DNA of 64,000 nt from Ulota crispa (GCA_963920765.1 OY987242.1:16268002-16332001); one strand, 5' to 3'; shown: positions 27,672 to 40,058, counted from the stretch's first letter. Made by a program: numbers and translations. Notes: generated from the letters alone by a model not told the origin.

Positions 27672-27780
27672 GTGCTAAAAGTATATAAGAGGAAGCTTAA
27701 GTAGGGCCTTACTCAAAAAATTAGTTAGTGCTATAGAAAGAAAGTCTTTCAGTGTAGCTGATTGTTTGATGTTATATTAT

Positions 27781-28185
27781 GGGAATTGCTATGTGCACAC
27801 CTGAGGTATGATATATGCACACTAAGGGGGGGTATATTTTAGTTTTTTACCATCAACAAGTGGAATTTGAAAATTTTGAATTTGGATCTAGATTTAGAGA
27901 CTTTGATTTAGTTTAGAACTACAAAGGAGGTTATGATTGAACAACAGCTAGTGGAAAAACTTAGCTAGGGGACAAAATTAATATTTTTGCACTTGTTTGT
28001 AAAAATGCTAAGCTCTTCCACTTGGCGTTGTTCAACTGTAACCTCATTTGTAGTTCTAAACTAAACCAAGGTCTTTAAATCCAAATCCAAAATTTTCAAA
28101 TTCCACTTGTTGATGGTAAAAAACTAAAATTTATCCCCCCTAGTGTGCATATATCATACCCCTAGTGTGCACATAGCAATTCTTG
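27781..28185. mobile_element. hAT-like foldback element, about 405 bp
   Basis: Ends GGGAATTGCTATGTGCACAC and the inverted GTGTGCACATAGCAATTC, with long imperfect arms including CCATCAACAAGTGGAATTTG and its complement. Related to the 12276 element. Confidence 0.65.
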
Positions 28186-28887
28186 TATTTAATAGGTTAC
28201 TTTTATTTAAATACAAGAAACTTGCACATCAAAATATTAGAAATGTCCATGAACTATTCAATAAATCTCAAATATGTACAACCAAATTCCAACAAAGTAA
28301 CAGTCACATTAAGTTTATGATTATACAATTATCTAATGAAGATTTTCATTTTCTTACAATGCAATTGGTCTTGTCTAGAGCACGATTGCAATAACATTAA
28401 AATATTCTCATTTTAAATGAGTATTTGGCTAAAAATCAACAATCATGTAGCCAATTTGTAAAAAAATTATAGGTACATATTTGCAAATGAAAGTAGAAGT
28501 GAACAAAATTGATTAGAGAAACTCATAGAACAATTACAAAGTACGAATTTGCAAGGAGAAAAGGCAATTGATACTGGACTACTCTAAACTAATCACCTTA
28601 GAAGAGTAATGTGCTTCCACTTCAACTCATTGCTTTACAAACTTCAATATTTGTTAATTACTTTTGAAAACTTGTTTTGATTTCCAATATATATTGATTG
28701 AACTCAAATCCATTGGCCAACTTTCAAAGGACTTGTTTGAAATAGTGGTCAAGAAGAGAGGGAACTAAACCGTGATCATGTCTTATTGTTATTCATGGAC
28801 TCTTGTTTAAATTATCTATTTGTTAAAATTACACCCTTTTTTACTCAATCTTTGATTAGTTGTCTTACATGTTGACCAATTTGCTCA

Positions 28888-29204
28888 AGAGCATCTTCAC
28901 CGATTTGGGCTATTTCAAAGTTTTTCATCTGTTTTGGTTAGCCCTCAAGCCCCTTGATCTCCACTCATGCTCTTCCAAAAGGTGGCCTTACACTCCAACA
29001 CGCCCCATAAATAAGCAATTGACCACTTATCAAAGAAAATAAAAGATAAAGTCCACTAAACTTACGATGAACAGTGAATGGATAGTGGCTTGAAGGGCCC
29101 TTGCTAGACATGGTAGGACAAAGTGTCTTGAGAGGGTTTTGAGAGGGGCCTCAACACTTTTCATCCACTTTGAGCGTGTTTGAGCCATTGGTAGAGATGC
29201 CCTA
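28888..29204. mobile_element. Short TIR element, family C
   Basis: Ends AGAGCATCTTCACC and the inverted GGTAGAGATGCCCT. Same orientation and body as the HRD3 intron 3 copy, including CACTCCAACACGCCCCATAA. Confidence 0.8.
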
Positions 29205-29945
29205 ATGATTAATCTTTGGAGATGGCTTTGTGATGCAATAATGCCAACCAATAGTAAATAATAATGTTGCCACTTCCATCCTCAAAAAATTTAATTTCCT
29301 ATATCACATACTTGCATTCTTCAATGTCTAGTGCTTGCAACAATGGATGTTGTGAACCATTCATCTTCCTCTAATTAGAAAATTGAGTAAAAAAAGGTTG
29401 CAAAGTACTCACAATTGTTGCTCCCTACCTATTTTCAAAGTTGAGTGATATCCATCCTATATTGCATTCTAAAACTTGTTGTCTAGGGGTGCTACACCTC
29501 ACGAATTATAATTTTGTTGCCAACTAGCACACATGACACAACTTATTGTCCCTCAAAGTTCCAACCAAAGCATTCCTCTTAAAAATGCAAGCTCTTTGTT
29601 ATTCACATTTTAGTGGATAACTAGCCATAGGCACTTGCTACACTACGCATTCATCATTAATTTATGTAACAAATGTTTCAAATTACTTGGTAATAACAAT
29701 AGAAAAGTGAAATCATGAAAGTCCAAAGTTCCTCAAAATCTTGTAATGAAATGTGAAGCAAAGAGAAGCAATAAAAATCACACCCTCTTTAATATCACTT
29801 GGTGCACCCTCTCTAATATCACCTTAAATTCAATAGCTATTCCTTGATTTTCCATAATATCACACAGTGTCAAAGTGTTATATTACAAAGATGACTGTGA
29901 CTTTAGTAGTATGATGAATGAAGAGATCAGCCCACATCGGTTTAA

Positions 29946-30900
29946 CCCCTAAAGGACCAGGGGCGTTTTTTGAGAAAAAATCTTAGAAACTGTCAACTTT
30001 TAGTGCATTGCCCAAAATTTAAAATAAAAATCTTTTTTCTCAACTCCAGCCGTACAAAAGTGTGTCAAGTAGATAAATTAATGTGTGCAAAAGATTTCAG
30101 CCCATTTGACCACGCAGATTGTAAGATTATAACATTTGAAGTGAGAAAGATAGCTTTTTTTTCATTCTTGCAAAACAAGGTTAGTAGACTTTGACCCTTC
30201 CTAGAGTAAAATTTTTGCTCTACACAAATTTGAGCTTTTTAACCATTCACAAGTATATGATATTAGATTCACTCGTGAAATTTTTCAAATGCAAATATAG
30301 AGTCTAGCTTATTCTAAATCACCCTCCAATGCAAGGAGGTTTAGTGAATTAGCAATACGTTAGTCATTCTTTCATGATTTCTTGTGCAATGTGGAAGTTT
30401 TTTATTTGAAATCCAAAAGGTGAAAAGTTGGAGACAAACATTTGAAATATGTGAAAATAAATTCAAGAGCTTTAGATTTATAGATTGAAAGATAACATGG
30501 CTTGAAGTTAGAGGATGTTTTTTTTTCTTGAAACTGCCCAAACATAGTTAACAAAGTTTGACTCCCTTTAGAATGTGATGTGAGTCCTCAATTTGTTTAT
30601 TTTTTTGACAATTGTACACCATGTTTTTTTAGTTATATACTTGCCAAATTTCAAAAGTTGATGAGAGTTTTAGCATAAGATTCTCCAAAGATGCTCAAAC
30701 TGCCCAAACTACCCGATTTCTTTTGGACAACATAACTTCTGAACCAAGCATCTAATTAGGGAAAAAATTAGATTTCCATTTGGGAGATACATATTTGCAC
30801 TTTGTGTAACAATTTTGAGAACATCCAATAAAAATTAACTCCATACAACCCTACCCGAGTTCTCAAGTGGCTGTTGAACAGCAACTTGGTCCTTTAGGGG
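29946..30900. mobile_element. 955-bp TTAA element (CCCCTAAAGGACCA termini)
   Basis: CCCCTAAAGGACCA at the left, its exact inverse TGGTCCTTTAGGGG (one extra T just inside) at the right, flanked by TTAA on both sides. No transposase frame. The longest well-bounded element of the CCC...GGG group in the window. Confidence 0.75.
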
Positions 30901-31081
30901 TTAAACTAGTTAGATCTGAAAAAAATTGGCTCCATTTTGCTAGAAAAAAAATGCTCTAGTTTTGACCTCTTTGTGGACTCTTGGAATGCCGCCATCTTCT
31001 GTGGGTCAAGCTTAGCACTTTCTGTTGTATATGCAGAATTTAGTTTCAAAGGAGGGTGACATAGTTGGGCAGGCCCCAAGG

Positions 31082-32790
31082 CTAGTAGCCCATGGCCAGC
31101 GTTAGTTTCCCCAGCACTCCAATCTTGATGGCCTTCTCATAAGGCACGGGCAGAAACAACAGCCCCTCGCGATGCAACCGCCCGCGCACCAGTAGCCCCG
31201 TGCCCCCGACGCCATCTAGCTTCACCACACTCGCATTCCCCCCTCGCAGATCCCCTAGCGCGACGCGCCCCGTTGAGTATGCCGAGAACCCTTTGAGCAC
31301 TACCACCTCCCGCGTCCACTGCACGAACCTCTGAGACTCCTCGGTCTCTTGCCAGCTGTTCCAATCATATGGCCGCTTCTCGCCCTTCTTGTTCCGCCAG
31401 AAACTATTCGGCACCAGAATGTGCTTCTCTGGACCCGTGAAGCGCAACAGATCCTCCACCAACGTCAATGCGTACTGCGACACGTCGAAGTCGATCCACA
31501 GGACCCACTCGTGGTGCGGACGAAGCGCCAAGAACAGCAGGTAGTTCCGGCTCTTGGCCAGCACGGTTTGCTGCAGGATCTGGTTGCGCATGCTGTGGGT
31601 GTCCAGCCAGTCCTCCCCGAGGTTGTATCCAAAGTCTTGGTGGACCAGAATCACGTCCCTGTATCTCTCACTTTGGTTGGTGACGCTGTGCTGTCGGTGG
31701 ATGAAGTGGTTGCGGACTCGCGCGTACGAGCTGTCGTGACTGTTGGAAACGAGGAACCCGAGAGAGATGGCGTTTTGAGGGTAGGAGAGCGAGTGCAGGA
31801 GCGTGAAGTACCGGTCCATGTGGTTGCTGACTCTCTTGAGCGGGGACAGGATCAGCACACTCGGGTGGCGGGTGTGCAGCACTTTGGATCCTGGCACTTT
31901 TGCTGTAGATTGTAGAATCTCGGTGAGAATCTCTAATGGTTGGGCTGGCATCCCTTTATCGTTGACTTTTGTTTGCAAGCATAAGCACAAATCACGATAT
32001 TCATTAGATTGGGAAAAAAGGCAAATTTTGGGACTTCTGAAGGTTTAAGGTGATCACCTCAAATTGAGCTCTCATGTTTTTTGGTACACGTGTCCTCATT
32101 TGAGAGGAGGAATTTGCAAGGGAACAAATCTAAGTGTCTCAAATTGAATCTGATACCTTCAAATCTGGTTTAAGGTGACTTTTTTGGTTTCAGGTGAAGT
32201 ACAATTTAGGAATCGCGTTTTCCCAATCTAATGAATATTGTGTTACAAGCATCCACCGCAACCTCGTTAGCAAAACTGGTATGCCCAAAGTTAGTCTAGC
32301 AAGGCATCTGCATTCTGTGTCTATAGTCTAGCAAGTTATTTTGCATTTCGGCAAGAAATAGAGTCTGATAATTGCAGAAACTTTTAGTACAGAGACTTTC
32401 ATAAGACCAATGAAACTGTAGAGAGACCTCTCCGTGAGGAAGATACTCTTTGTGATTTTGTTACGAGTTCTGAACATGATGAAGATCCCCCCCTCTTTTG
32501 TGTTAGAAATCTGACAAGGCATTTATGGTTTCTACTAACTTCAATGAATGTTTGCAATAAGGAAGAAGAAGTGAAAGTGTACTCACCAAATGTCCATTGT
32601 TTTCAAGTGATTGCTGGTCTGTAGATGAATTCAAGGCCTTGCTACAACCAAACCAGCTAAAGCCGAAGATGATCAACAGCAGGTTCCATAAAATAGTGCC
32701 AGCAATTGTTGCAAAGTAAATCCCCTTTCTGATCACCATAGCTCTCGGCATGCCTTGAATCAAAAACTCATCAAGAATAATGTGCATCAT
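31082..32790 (-). CDS. GT62 (Anp1/Mnn9-type) glycosyltransferase, type II membrane protein
   Basis: Predicted Golgi glycosyltransferase of the family whose fungal members build alpha-1,6-mannan; its substrate in a plant is unknown. The main exon (31082 to about 31930-31968) shows the family landmarks in order: VLILSPLKRV, SLGFLVS, the metal-binding WIDFDV (DxD type), ILVPNSFW, YDWNSWQE and LDGVGG. The N-terminal exon (32790 or, preferred, the ATG at 32751, down to 32587) encodes a short cytosolic tail and one hydrophobic anchor (ATIAGTILWNLLLIIFGF). Its donor GTGAGT is clear, but the join to the main exon is not resolved. The most obvious acceptors are out of phase, so either a later acceptor (near 31930) or a small exon around 32400-32508 is used. 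Translation stops at a TAG immediately before an in-frame GLPNYV-like motif. The intron holds a TIR element. Confidence 0.75.
31993..32242. mobile_element. 250-bp inverted-repeat element in the GT62 intron
   Basis: Left end CACGATATTCATTAGATTGG, right end the inverted CCAATCTAATGAATATTGTG. Two inner AAGGTGA/TCACCT blocks lie between. Non-coding; it lies just upstream (in gene direction) of the main GT62 exon. Confidence 0.65.
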
Positions 32791-33556
32791 TATTTAAATT
32801 TTATAGAAGTCCAAAAAATTGCACTTACTCTGATAATGGTGCAACAACCTCAAAAAAGTAATCATAAAAGTATAAAAGAACATTTGTGTGGCCTATACCA
32901 CCAACTAAGTGATGAGTATTAACAAAATGAATGAAAGATATTGATCTCCTTTTGGGTGAGCCACCATAAAAGACTGTCTTTCTATACTTTTATTAGTATT
33001 CTAGACAACAACAATCTAATCATTATAGACTAGCATGGAATATGATGTACTAACACTTTGAAATCTGTACTAACACTATCTAAGAGGTGCAAAAAATAAA
33101 CAACACATGATTCAATTTGACATTGTATGGCAAAACCATATGTTCTTGTATAAAACTTCATAAGTTGACTACCTATTACAACAACAAGGTGGGCATAAGA
33201 TTGATCCCATTTGTTGTACATTAAAGTTTGAGATTAATATTCTAATACCCTAATACCACTATTCACACTCAAATTATACATCATAGTAGTTGACAATATA
33301 TGACAATAAAAGCCAACTTGCATTATTTCTTAAATGACCAAACATTTTTGCTCATAGCTCACAAGTTGTAATTCAACTATAATCAACAATTCTAAAAATC
33401 TCAAATAATCTCCAACTCCTCACCTAGGAAAGGCAAATAAACAAAAGAAATAAAAAGTAGGGGGCTCTACCTACCACAATCTAGGACTAGTTTGAACTAT
33501 AGAGGATCCAAGGGACAAACTCATCATTCCATCAAACTTTGTCTTCTAAAACCATG
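32791..33556. other. AT-rich intergenic DNA between GT62 and the retrotransposon
   Basis: Promoter-side flank of the GT62 gene followed by AT-rich sequence. I see no gene, repeat family or inverted repeat here. Confidence 0.6.
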
Positions 33557-34035
33557 TGTCACGGACATGAACGGATTGACCTAGAAGGTTTTAGAAGGTT
33601 CCAAAAAGTTCTAAAAGATTAAAAAGATCTAGAGGATTAGAAGATTCTAAAAGGCTTTAGAAAAATAAAAAGTCTTGGAAGTTTCTAGAAGGTTGGAAGC
33701 TTCTAAAAGACTGGAGGCTTTTAGAAACTTAAAAGCTTCTAGATGACTGGGAGTTTTTAACTTGAAGGCTTTTAAAAGCTTGAAAGCTTTCAGAAGAGTT
33801 GAGGCCTCAACCTTTTGGTATATATAGGAGTCGAGGCTGAGAGGTTCCTCAATCTCGACAATTCATCTTGCCTCCTTAGTCTTTGGCCTTCAAGTTTTAA
33901 TTTTTTGCCTTGCTTTTGTCTTGTATCACTATCATCTGAAATACATCTTTGGCCTTGATTCTAGTATTTCTCTGCATTCTTGTCTTGATTTCTGACTCCT
34001 AAACTTTGTTCTGGTCTTTGAGTCCGTTCATGACA
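33557..34035 (+). repeat. 5' LTR
   Basis: TGTCACGGACATGAACGG to CCGTTCATGACA. The U3 part is a run of GAA/TTC-rich decamers. A TATATATAGG box near 33820 is the likely core promoter. It carries one extra 10-bp unit relative to the 3' LTR. Confidence 0.93.
33584..33611 (+). promoter_or_regulatory. Heat-shock-element-like array in the 5' LTR
   Basis: Alternating GAA and TTC blocks spaced by two bases: GAA, TTt, GAA, TTC, aAA, TTC, i.e. six consecutive units with two mismatches. It lies about 210-240 bp before the LTR TATA box. Binding by heat-shock factors is inferred from the pattern. Confidence 0.6.
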
Positions 34036-34867
34036 GTTCGTCGAGACTGCCTTTAAACATCATCAAAACTTTTTGATTTCAAATAGAGCGTGAATTATCT
34101 CTCCATTTGAAAACTATAAAGTGTCTTAGGAGTTGTAGATTACCCACTTCTAAGTTGATGGTGCTCTGCTAATACAATTTTTTTTTTTTTTTTTTTTTCT
34201 CTCTTTTTAAGCATTCGCACTTAAGTTATTTTCAACATATTACTAGACTAATACTCGTTCATTATGGAGGAAGGGGGTGAAATGGTGGTAAGCAATTTGA
34301 AGCTCGACATTATTATGTTTGCAATTACTTCTATGAATATTGAACGCCAACAAATGTTCAAATAGACCAAAGTTTTCAACGCAAGACTTTCTGGCCTTGA
34401 AGCAAGACTACAATAAACTATGGAGCGAGGATTTATTATTGCACCTACATCGACTATTCAAACCAATAATCTTTCAGATTGTATGCTTTTGGCTTCAAGT
34501 TCCAGCAAGAGCAAAGAATCGAGAGTCAGCCTTCCGGATAAATTTGAAGGCACGCGTTCTAAATTTTGTGGTTTTGTCAACTAAATTTCGCTTATTACGT
34601 TTCTTCAACTCCAATGATATTCAACAAACAAAGCTCGCATTGGATTGATGGGGACATTGTTATTCAGACAAGCGCTTTTTTGATTTGCACCGTTTTTTGA
34701 GAAATTTTTTTCAATACTCAACAATTTTGAAGTATTTCTGGACACATTTGGAGAAGTATTTGGCAAAGATGACAGAATATGTTCTGCAACAACAAAAATT
34801 TGAAACTTACAACAAAAACGGCGTTCAATATTAGTCTAGGCTTCCGAGTTTCATTAGCTAATATGCG

Positions 34868-37800
34868 ATATCAATTGGAGAGAGCAAGCTTTAATAAGAC
34901 AATTCTATTATGGCTTACGAGACAAAGTGAAGGATTTATTACTTTCATTACGAGATCCTATAACGTTGAACGATGCTATTAGTCAAGCTGTTAAATGCAA
35001 TAATTGGTTATTTGAACGACAACTACATAAACGAGGCTGGACTACTCGACCGTATAATAGTTATTCTGCATCTTCTTCAACTTCAAATATTGGCAATCGG
35101 ACAGAATTAGAAGACATGCAAATTGATGGAATTTGATTCAAACCTCTTACGGAGCAAGAAAAGAAACGCCGACACGAAGAAAGATTATGTCTTTATTGCG
35201 GAAAAAAAAGATACAAGGTTAGCGATTGTCTTGAAAAGCAACAATGCACAACGCAACTTCAGAGCACAAGACAGGAAAACGACAAAATCTAGCCACAATA
35301 AAGATTGTACGGCTGGATTCGGCAGTATCATCAACATCTTCAGGTCTTGTATTATCCGCAAACCCTACTCCTTGCTTTATCGTACCCATACGTCTGGATT
35401 CAAAAAATATTAAAATCCAAGTCTTGATTGATTCAGGAGCCTCAGCTTGTTTCATTAATGAATTTCTTGTGAAACGTCATAAAATTTCTACTATCCAAAA
35501 ATCAAAAGCCATTCACGTTGAACTTATTGATAGACAACAGTTATCTTCTGGCGATGTTACTCATGAGACAATTCATTTACAAACAATAATAAAAAACTAT
35601 AGTAGCCATGTAGTCTACAACATTATCTGTTCTCCGTCTAGTTTTGTGATTTTAAGACTTTCACGGCTTGAAAAATTTAATCCTCAAATTGATTGGACAA
35701 ATCATAATGTTACCTTTTTACTTGGAAAACCTTCTACATGTACACCAATGATTACAACCAAAGACCTTTCCAGCCAGAAAATATTAGAATCTTTATTTCT
35801 TGGAGCTCGAGCATTTATAATAGTCGCTAAAGACGCTGATATGTTGTGGTTTATGCAATTCCAATATCTGAACAAATCACTACAACAACTTTACTTCCAG
35901 ATAAGTACAAAGAATATTAAGATGTCTTTGAGAAAAAAAATGCGGATATTTTGCCCAAGCATCGACCATATAACTGTACAATTGATCTTCAAAATGATGT
36001 TCAACCACCTTTCGGTCCTATATACAATCTGTCGTAAAATGAGCTATATGCATTGAAAAAATATCTTGACGAAAATTTGGCAAAAAACTCCATCCAACAT
36101 TCCAAGTCTCTAGCTGGTACACTTATCTTATTTGTGAAAAAGAAAAATAGATCTTTACGTATGTGCGTGAACTACCGCGGACTCAACAAAGTGACAATCA
36201 AGAATTAATATCCTTTACTTTTAATCAGCGGACTTCTGGATCAAATCGAACAAGCAAAAATTTATACCAAAATTGATCTAAAAGGAGCTATAATCTTGTG
36301 TAATCAGAGAAGGTGACAAATGAAAGATAGCTTTTCAAACAAGGTATGGCCATTTCGAATATAACATCATGCCTTTTGGACTTACAAATGCACTAGCTAT
36401 CTTTTAACATCTCATGAATGATATATTCAAAGAATTCTTAGACAATTTTGTTGTTTGCTACCTGGATGACATCCTAATATATTCCAAGGATATAGTTCAA
36501 TATAGAAAACATGTGAAGCTAGTACTTGAAAGTCTCTGCAATACTGACTTATACGCTAAACTTGAAAAGTGTGTTTTTCACACTACTGAAGTGGAGTTTT
36601 TTTATTAGATTATTTCGAGCAATGGCATTTCTATGGATTCCAAAAAAATTCAAGCTGTATTGGATTGGACAACTCCAAATACGCTATGTGATGTTTAGTG
36701 TTTCCTTGGTTTTGCAAATTTCGATTGAGTTTTCATAAAAAATTATTCTCAAATTGTTGTTCCACTTACATGACTTACGTGCAAGGATAAATTAGAGTGG
36801 AGTTCAGAAGCAGATACGGTATTTCAAACATTGAAGCAAGCTTTTACTACAGCTCCAATATTGATCCATCTAGACCTTTCCAAACATTTTTTTATGGAGA
36901 CAGATACTTCGGATTTTGCATTGGGCGCAGTGTTATCACAGCAAAGAAAAGACAGAAAACTTCATTTAGTTGCTTTTCATTTAAGGAAATTCAGCGCCGC
37001 AAAGATTAACTATGAAATTCACGATAAAGAGTTACTTGCTATTATGAGCTCTTTTCAGGAATGGCGTCATTTACTTAAAGGCGCCGCATATCAGATGACA
37101 ATATATACGGATCACAAGAACCTCAAAGATTTTATATCTACTCGTGTTTTGAATCGTCAACAAGCTCGTTGAAATATGTCTCTATCTAAGTTTTGATTTG
37201 ACATTATACATCAACCCGGAAAGCTACAAGGGTTATCTGATACTTTATCCAAAAGATTCAATCTTATGCCTAAAGAAAGAGAAGCAGCATATGACCAACA
37301 ATGGACGACGCTTTTGAAGCTTGAACGCATTTGTTTACAAGCAACTCAAATCTCGTTTCCAGTTGATTCCAATTTTTTTGATCAAATCTGAGCAGCCTCA
37401 GCTACAGATGCTTTAGTATTTAATATCACACAATGCTTCATCAACACCACAAAGGATTTTAGCAAATTCAAAATTGAGAGAAAATGTCTATATTTTGAAG
37501 AACGCCTCTATATTTCTGACGGACCATATCGCCTTTAAGTCATGCAAGCACGTTACGATCTTCCAGCCGTTGGACACTTTGGATTCAATAAAACATTGGA
37601 ATTCATTTCTTGTGATTTTTGAAGGCCTCAGATGTGGAAGATCATCAAAAATTTTGTACTATATTGCAATACTTGTTATCGTTCAAAAAATCCTCGACAT
37701 TAACCGTACGAACTTTTATAGCTTTTACTAGTGCCGAAGCAACCTTTAGTCATCCGTTTCTATAGATTTTATTACAGATTTATCAATTTCAGCTAAATTT

Positions 37801-38760
37801 GATTCTATTTGCGTGATAGTCGATTGGTTTTTAAAAATGACACATTTTGTTCCATGCAAGAAGACAATTACGAGAGAAGAAACAACTAAGCTTTTTATTG
37901 ACAATATTTATCGTTATCATGGATTACCCAAAGACATTATATCGGACAGAGAACCTCAGTTCATCTCTAAATTTTGGTAGTCATTATTTAAAATCTTGCA
38001 AATGAAAATTAAGCTTTCATAAACATTTCATCTTCAAACCGATGGTCAAATTGAATGCGTAAATCAAATTTTGAAGCAATATTTGAGGTGCATTATAAAT
38101 TATTAACAAGACAATTGGGTATCTTTACTGCCACTTGCAGAATTTGCATACAACAACAGTTAACATACATCAACTCAAGAGACTCTATTTTATGCTAACT
38201 ATGACTTTCACCCAAAAATTGATATGTTACTAACTTGGAAAGGGAAGAGTCTTGCAGCAAAGAATCTAGTAAGACATCTAAAGGAATTACACACAATAAT
38301 GCAAGCTCATTTAGAAAAAGCTCGAGTACGTTATAAGGATTGTGCCAATGTAAGAAGAAAAGAGCAATCAAAGTTTCAAATTGGTGATAAAGTATGACTG
38401 CTGCGACGTAACATCAAAACAACTCGTCAAAGAAATAAACTTGATTATTGTCAAATTGGGCCATTTGTTATTCAAAAACAAATCAATGCTATTGCATATC
38501 AAATACAACTACCAGTGTCAATGAAGGTATATCTTGTATTTCATGTTTCACTTTTGGAAACTTATAGGGAATTTAATTTTCCTGAAAGAGTTCAATCTCC
38601 GCCGCCTTGCGTTGAAAAGGGATGGTATCATAGAGTATGAAGTTGAAAATGTGTTAAATTCAAGGATTTGAAGAGGATAAATTGAATATTTTATTCATTG
38701 GAGTGGATATTCAATTAGTAAATGTACGTGGGAACCAGCTTCAAACTTAACTAACGCATC
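34868..38760 (+). pseudogene. Degenerate gag-pol of the chromovirus
   Basis: Readable in pieces: gag core (34868-35140, QFYYGLRDKVKDLLLSLRDP), a CCHC knuckle whose histidine reads as tyrosine (about 35190-35230), protease DSGA (about 35430), reverse transcriptase with YLDD (about 36460), RNase H TDTSDFALG (about 36900), integrase zinc and catalytic core (37540-38160) and a C-terminal chromodomain (38630-38760, FIHWSGY and CTWEP). In-frame stops and shifts interrupt reverse transcriptase, integrase and chromodomain, so no functional polyprotein can be made from this copy. Confidence 0.9.
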
Positions 38761-38858
38761 TTTGAAGATCCAAAAATTTCATCACCAACATCCATCCAAA
38801 CCAAGAGCAACGACAGCGTGAACTCCTTGAAGGATCTCGGAGCTAAAATGGGAGATGA

Positions 38859-39327
38859 TGTTACGGACATGAACGAATTGATCTAGAAGGTTCTAGAAAG
38901 TTCTAAAAGATTAAAAGGATCTAGAGGATTAGAAAGTTCTAAAAGGCTTTAGAAAGATAAAAAGTCTTGGAAGTTTCTAGAAGGTTGGAAGCCTCTAAAA
39001 GATTAGAAGCTTTTAGAAGCTTAAAAGCTTTTAGATAACTGGGAGCTTTTAACTTGAAGACTTCTAAAAGCTTGAAAGCCTTCAGAAGGGATGAGGCCTC
39101 AACCTTTTGGTATATATAGGAGTTGAGACTGAGAGGTTCTTCAATCTCGACAATTCATCTTGTTTCCTTAGTCTTTGGCCTTCAAACTTTAGCCTTTTGC
39201 CTTGCTTTTGTCTTGTATCACTATTATTTGAAATACATCTTTAGCCTTGGTTCTAGTATTTCTTTGCATTCTTGTCTTGATTCTTGACTTCCAAACTTTG
39301 TTTTGGTCCTTGAGTCCGTCCTTGACA
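38859..39327 (+). repeat. 3' LTR
   Basis: TGTTACGGACATGAACG to GTCCTTGACA, about nine-tenths identical by eye to the 5' LTR. TATATATAGG box near 39112. Confidence 0.93.
38886..38903 (+). promoter_or_regulatory. Perfect four-unit heat-shock-element-like motif in the 3' LTR
   Basis: GAAGGTTCTAGAAAGTTC: GAA-nn-TTC-nn-GAA-nn-TTC without mismatch. Further units occur downstream in the same U3: GAAAGTTC at 38932-38939 and GAAGTTTCTAGAAGG at 38970-38984. Confidence 0.65.
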
Positions 39328-39655
39328 CCATGATTTTTGAACCACAATGATGAAAACTCCAATCCCAAGATGTTCTGTAAAAAATTTTCTAATCACATAC
39401 TCTATGTAGGAGAACAAGCAAAGTTTGTGTTAAAGCTAGAATGGCTGCTACAATGCCAAATCATTTACAATTAAAGAATCACAAAAGAGCATCTCTTAAA
39501 AATTGATCTCATGGAACTTTAGGGTCCATAGATAAAGTAGGATCCTCTAAACTTGACTCCATTGCCGACACTATATAACGCCAAGTCTATACAGTACCCT
39601 AAACCCTAATTCAGTAAGAAGAAACAAGAAGCGTAGATGTACAGCATCTGAAAGC

Positions 39656-40058
39656 TACACAAAATAGTGCATTTTAGTTGCTATACACTAATTTCTTGAC
39701 ATTTACACTATAAAAATACCTATATAAAGGCTTACCGATATTACAATAATTTTCATTAATAATTATTATAATGAACAATTTTTAACAACAATAATGACTT
39801 AAGATAAGTTCACTCTTGGTGTTAGGAGGGGTATTAACAATATGAGTGTAGTCTAAAGGTGTGTCCAAAATTCCAAGTGCATCATTATCCTTAGCTACTA
39901 CCACTCTTAACACCAAGTGTGAATACACCTTTAGCAACAACAATGATGCTGCTTGTCTAAACTATAAACCATGTGAAACCCTAGTATTTAGAGCCCCAAG
40001 TGGCCAAGCTATGAGTCATGAGGTAGTTTTCCAAAGTAAGGCAAGGCACCCTAAATGC
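39656..40058. mobile_element. Family D element carrying a nested family F element
   Basis: CTACAC start, CACTAATTTCTTGACAT and CATAAACCATGTGAAA...CCAAGTGGCCAA blocks identify family D. It is interrupted at 39796-39930 and its right end is cut by the family A element at 40063. Confidence 0.65.
39796..39930. mobile_element. Small family F element nested in family D
   Basis: Inverted ends AGTTCACTCTTGGTGTTAGG and CTTAACACCAAGTGTGAA. Shares GTAGTCTAAAGGTG blocks (inverted) with the 14051 element. Confidence 0.55.

Larger units (their letters stand above)
23669..31081. other. Intergenic: NPGR 5' flank, minisatellite and transposons
   Basis: 23.67-24.4 kb should be promoter and 5' UTR of NPGR. 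Beyond that come the 32-bp minisatellite, several TIR elements and AT-rich DNA. Between 28.2-28.9 and 29.2-29.9 kb I see nothing recognisable. No gene is supported. Confidence 0.6.
33557..39327 (+). mobile_element. Complete Ty3/gypsy chromovirus LTR retrotransposon (decayed)
   Basis: Bounded by two LTRs of 479 and 469 bp with TGTCA/TGACA-type ends, and flanked by a perfect 5-bp target duplication CCATG (33552-33556 and 39328-39332). A purine-rich tract (AAAATGGGAGATGA) precedes the 3' LTR. Internal order is gag, protease, reverse transcriptase, RNase H, integrase, chromodomain, i.e. Ty3/gypsy with a chromodomain. I could not match a usual tRNA-Met primer site after the 5' LTR. LTRs differ at roughly one position in ten by eye, so the insertion is old. 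Confidence 0.93.

Noticed and set aside
29946-30900. Autonomous piggyBac or Sola transposon
   Set aside because: Ends and TTAA fit, but there is no frame long enough for a transposase in this or any other CCC...GGG element here.
31349-31915. 188-codon plus-strand frame
   Set aside because: Exact antisense shadow of the GT62 main exon; no domain of its own.
34036-34060. tRNA primer-binding site of the retrotransposon
   Set aside because: The bases after the 5' LTR do not resemble the usual plant initiator-Met site and I could not match another tRNA by eye.
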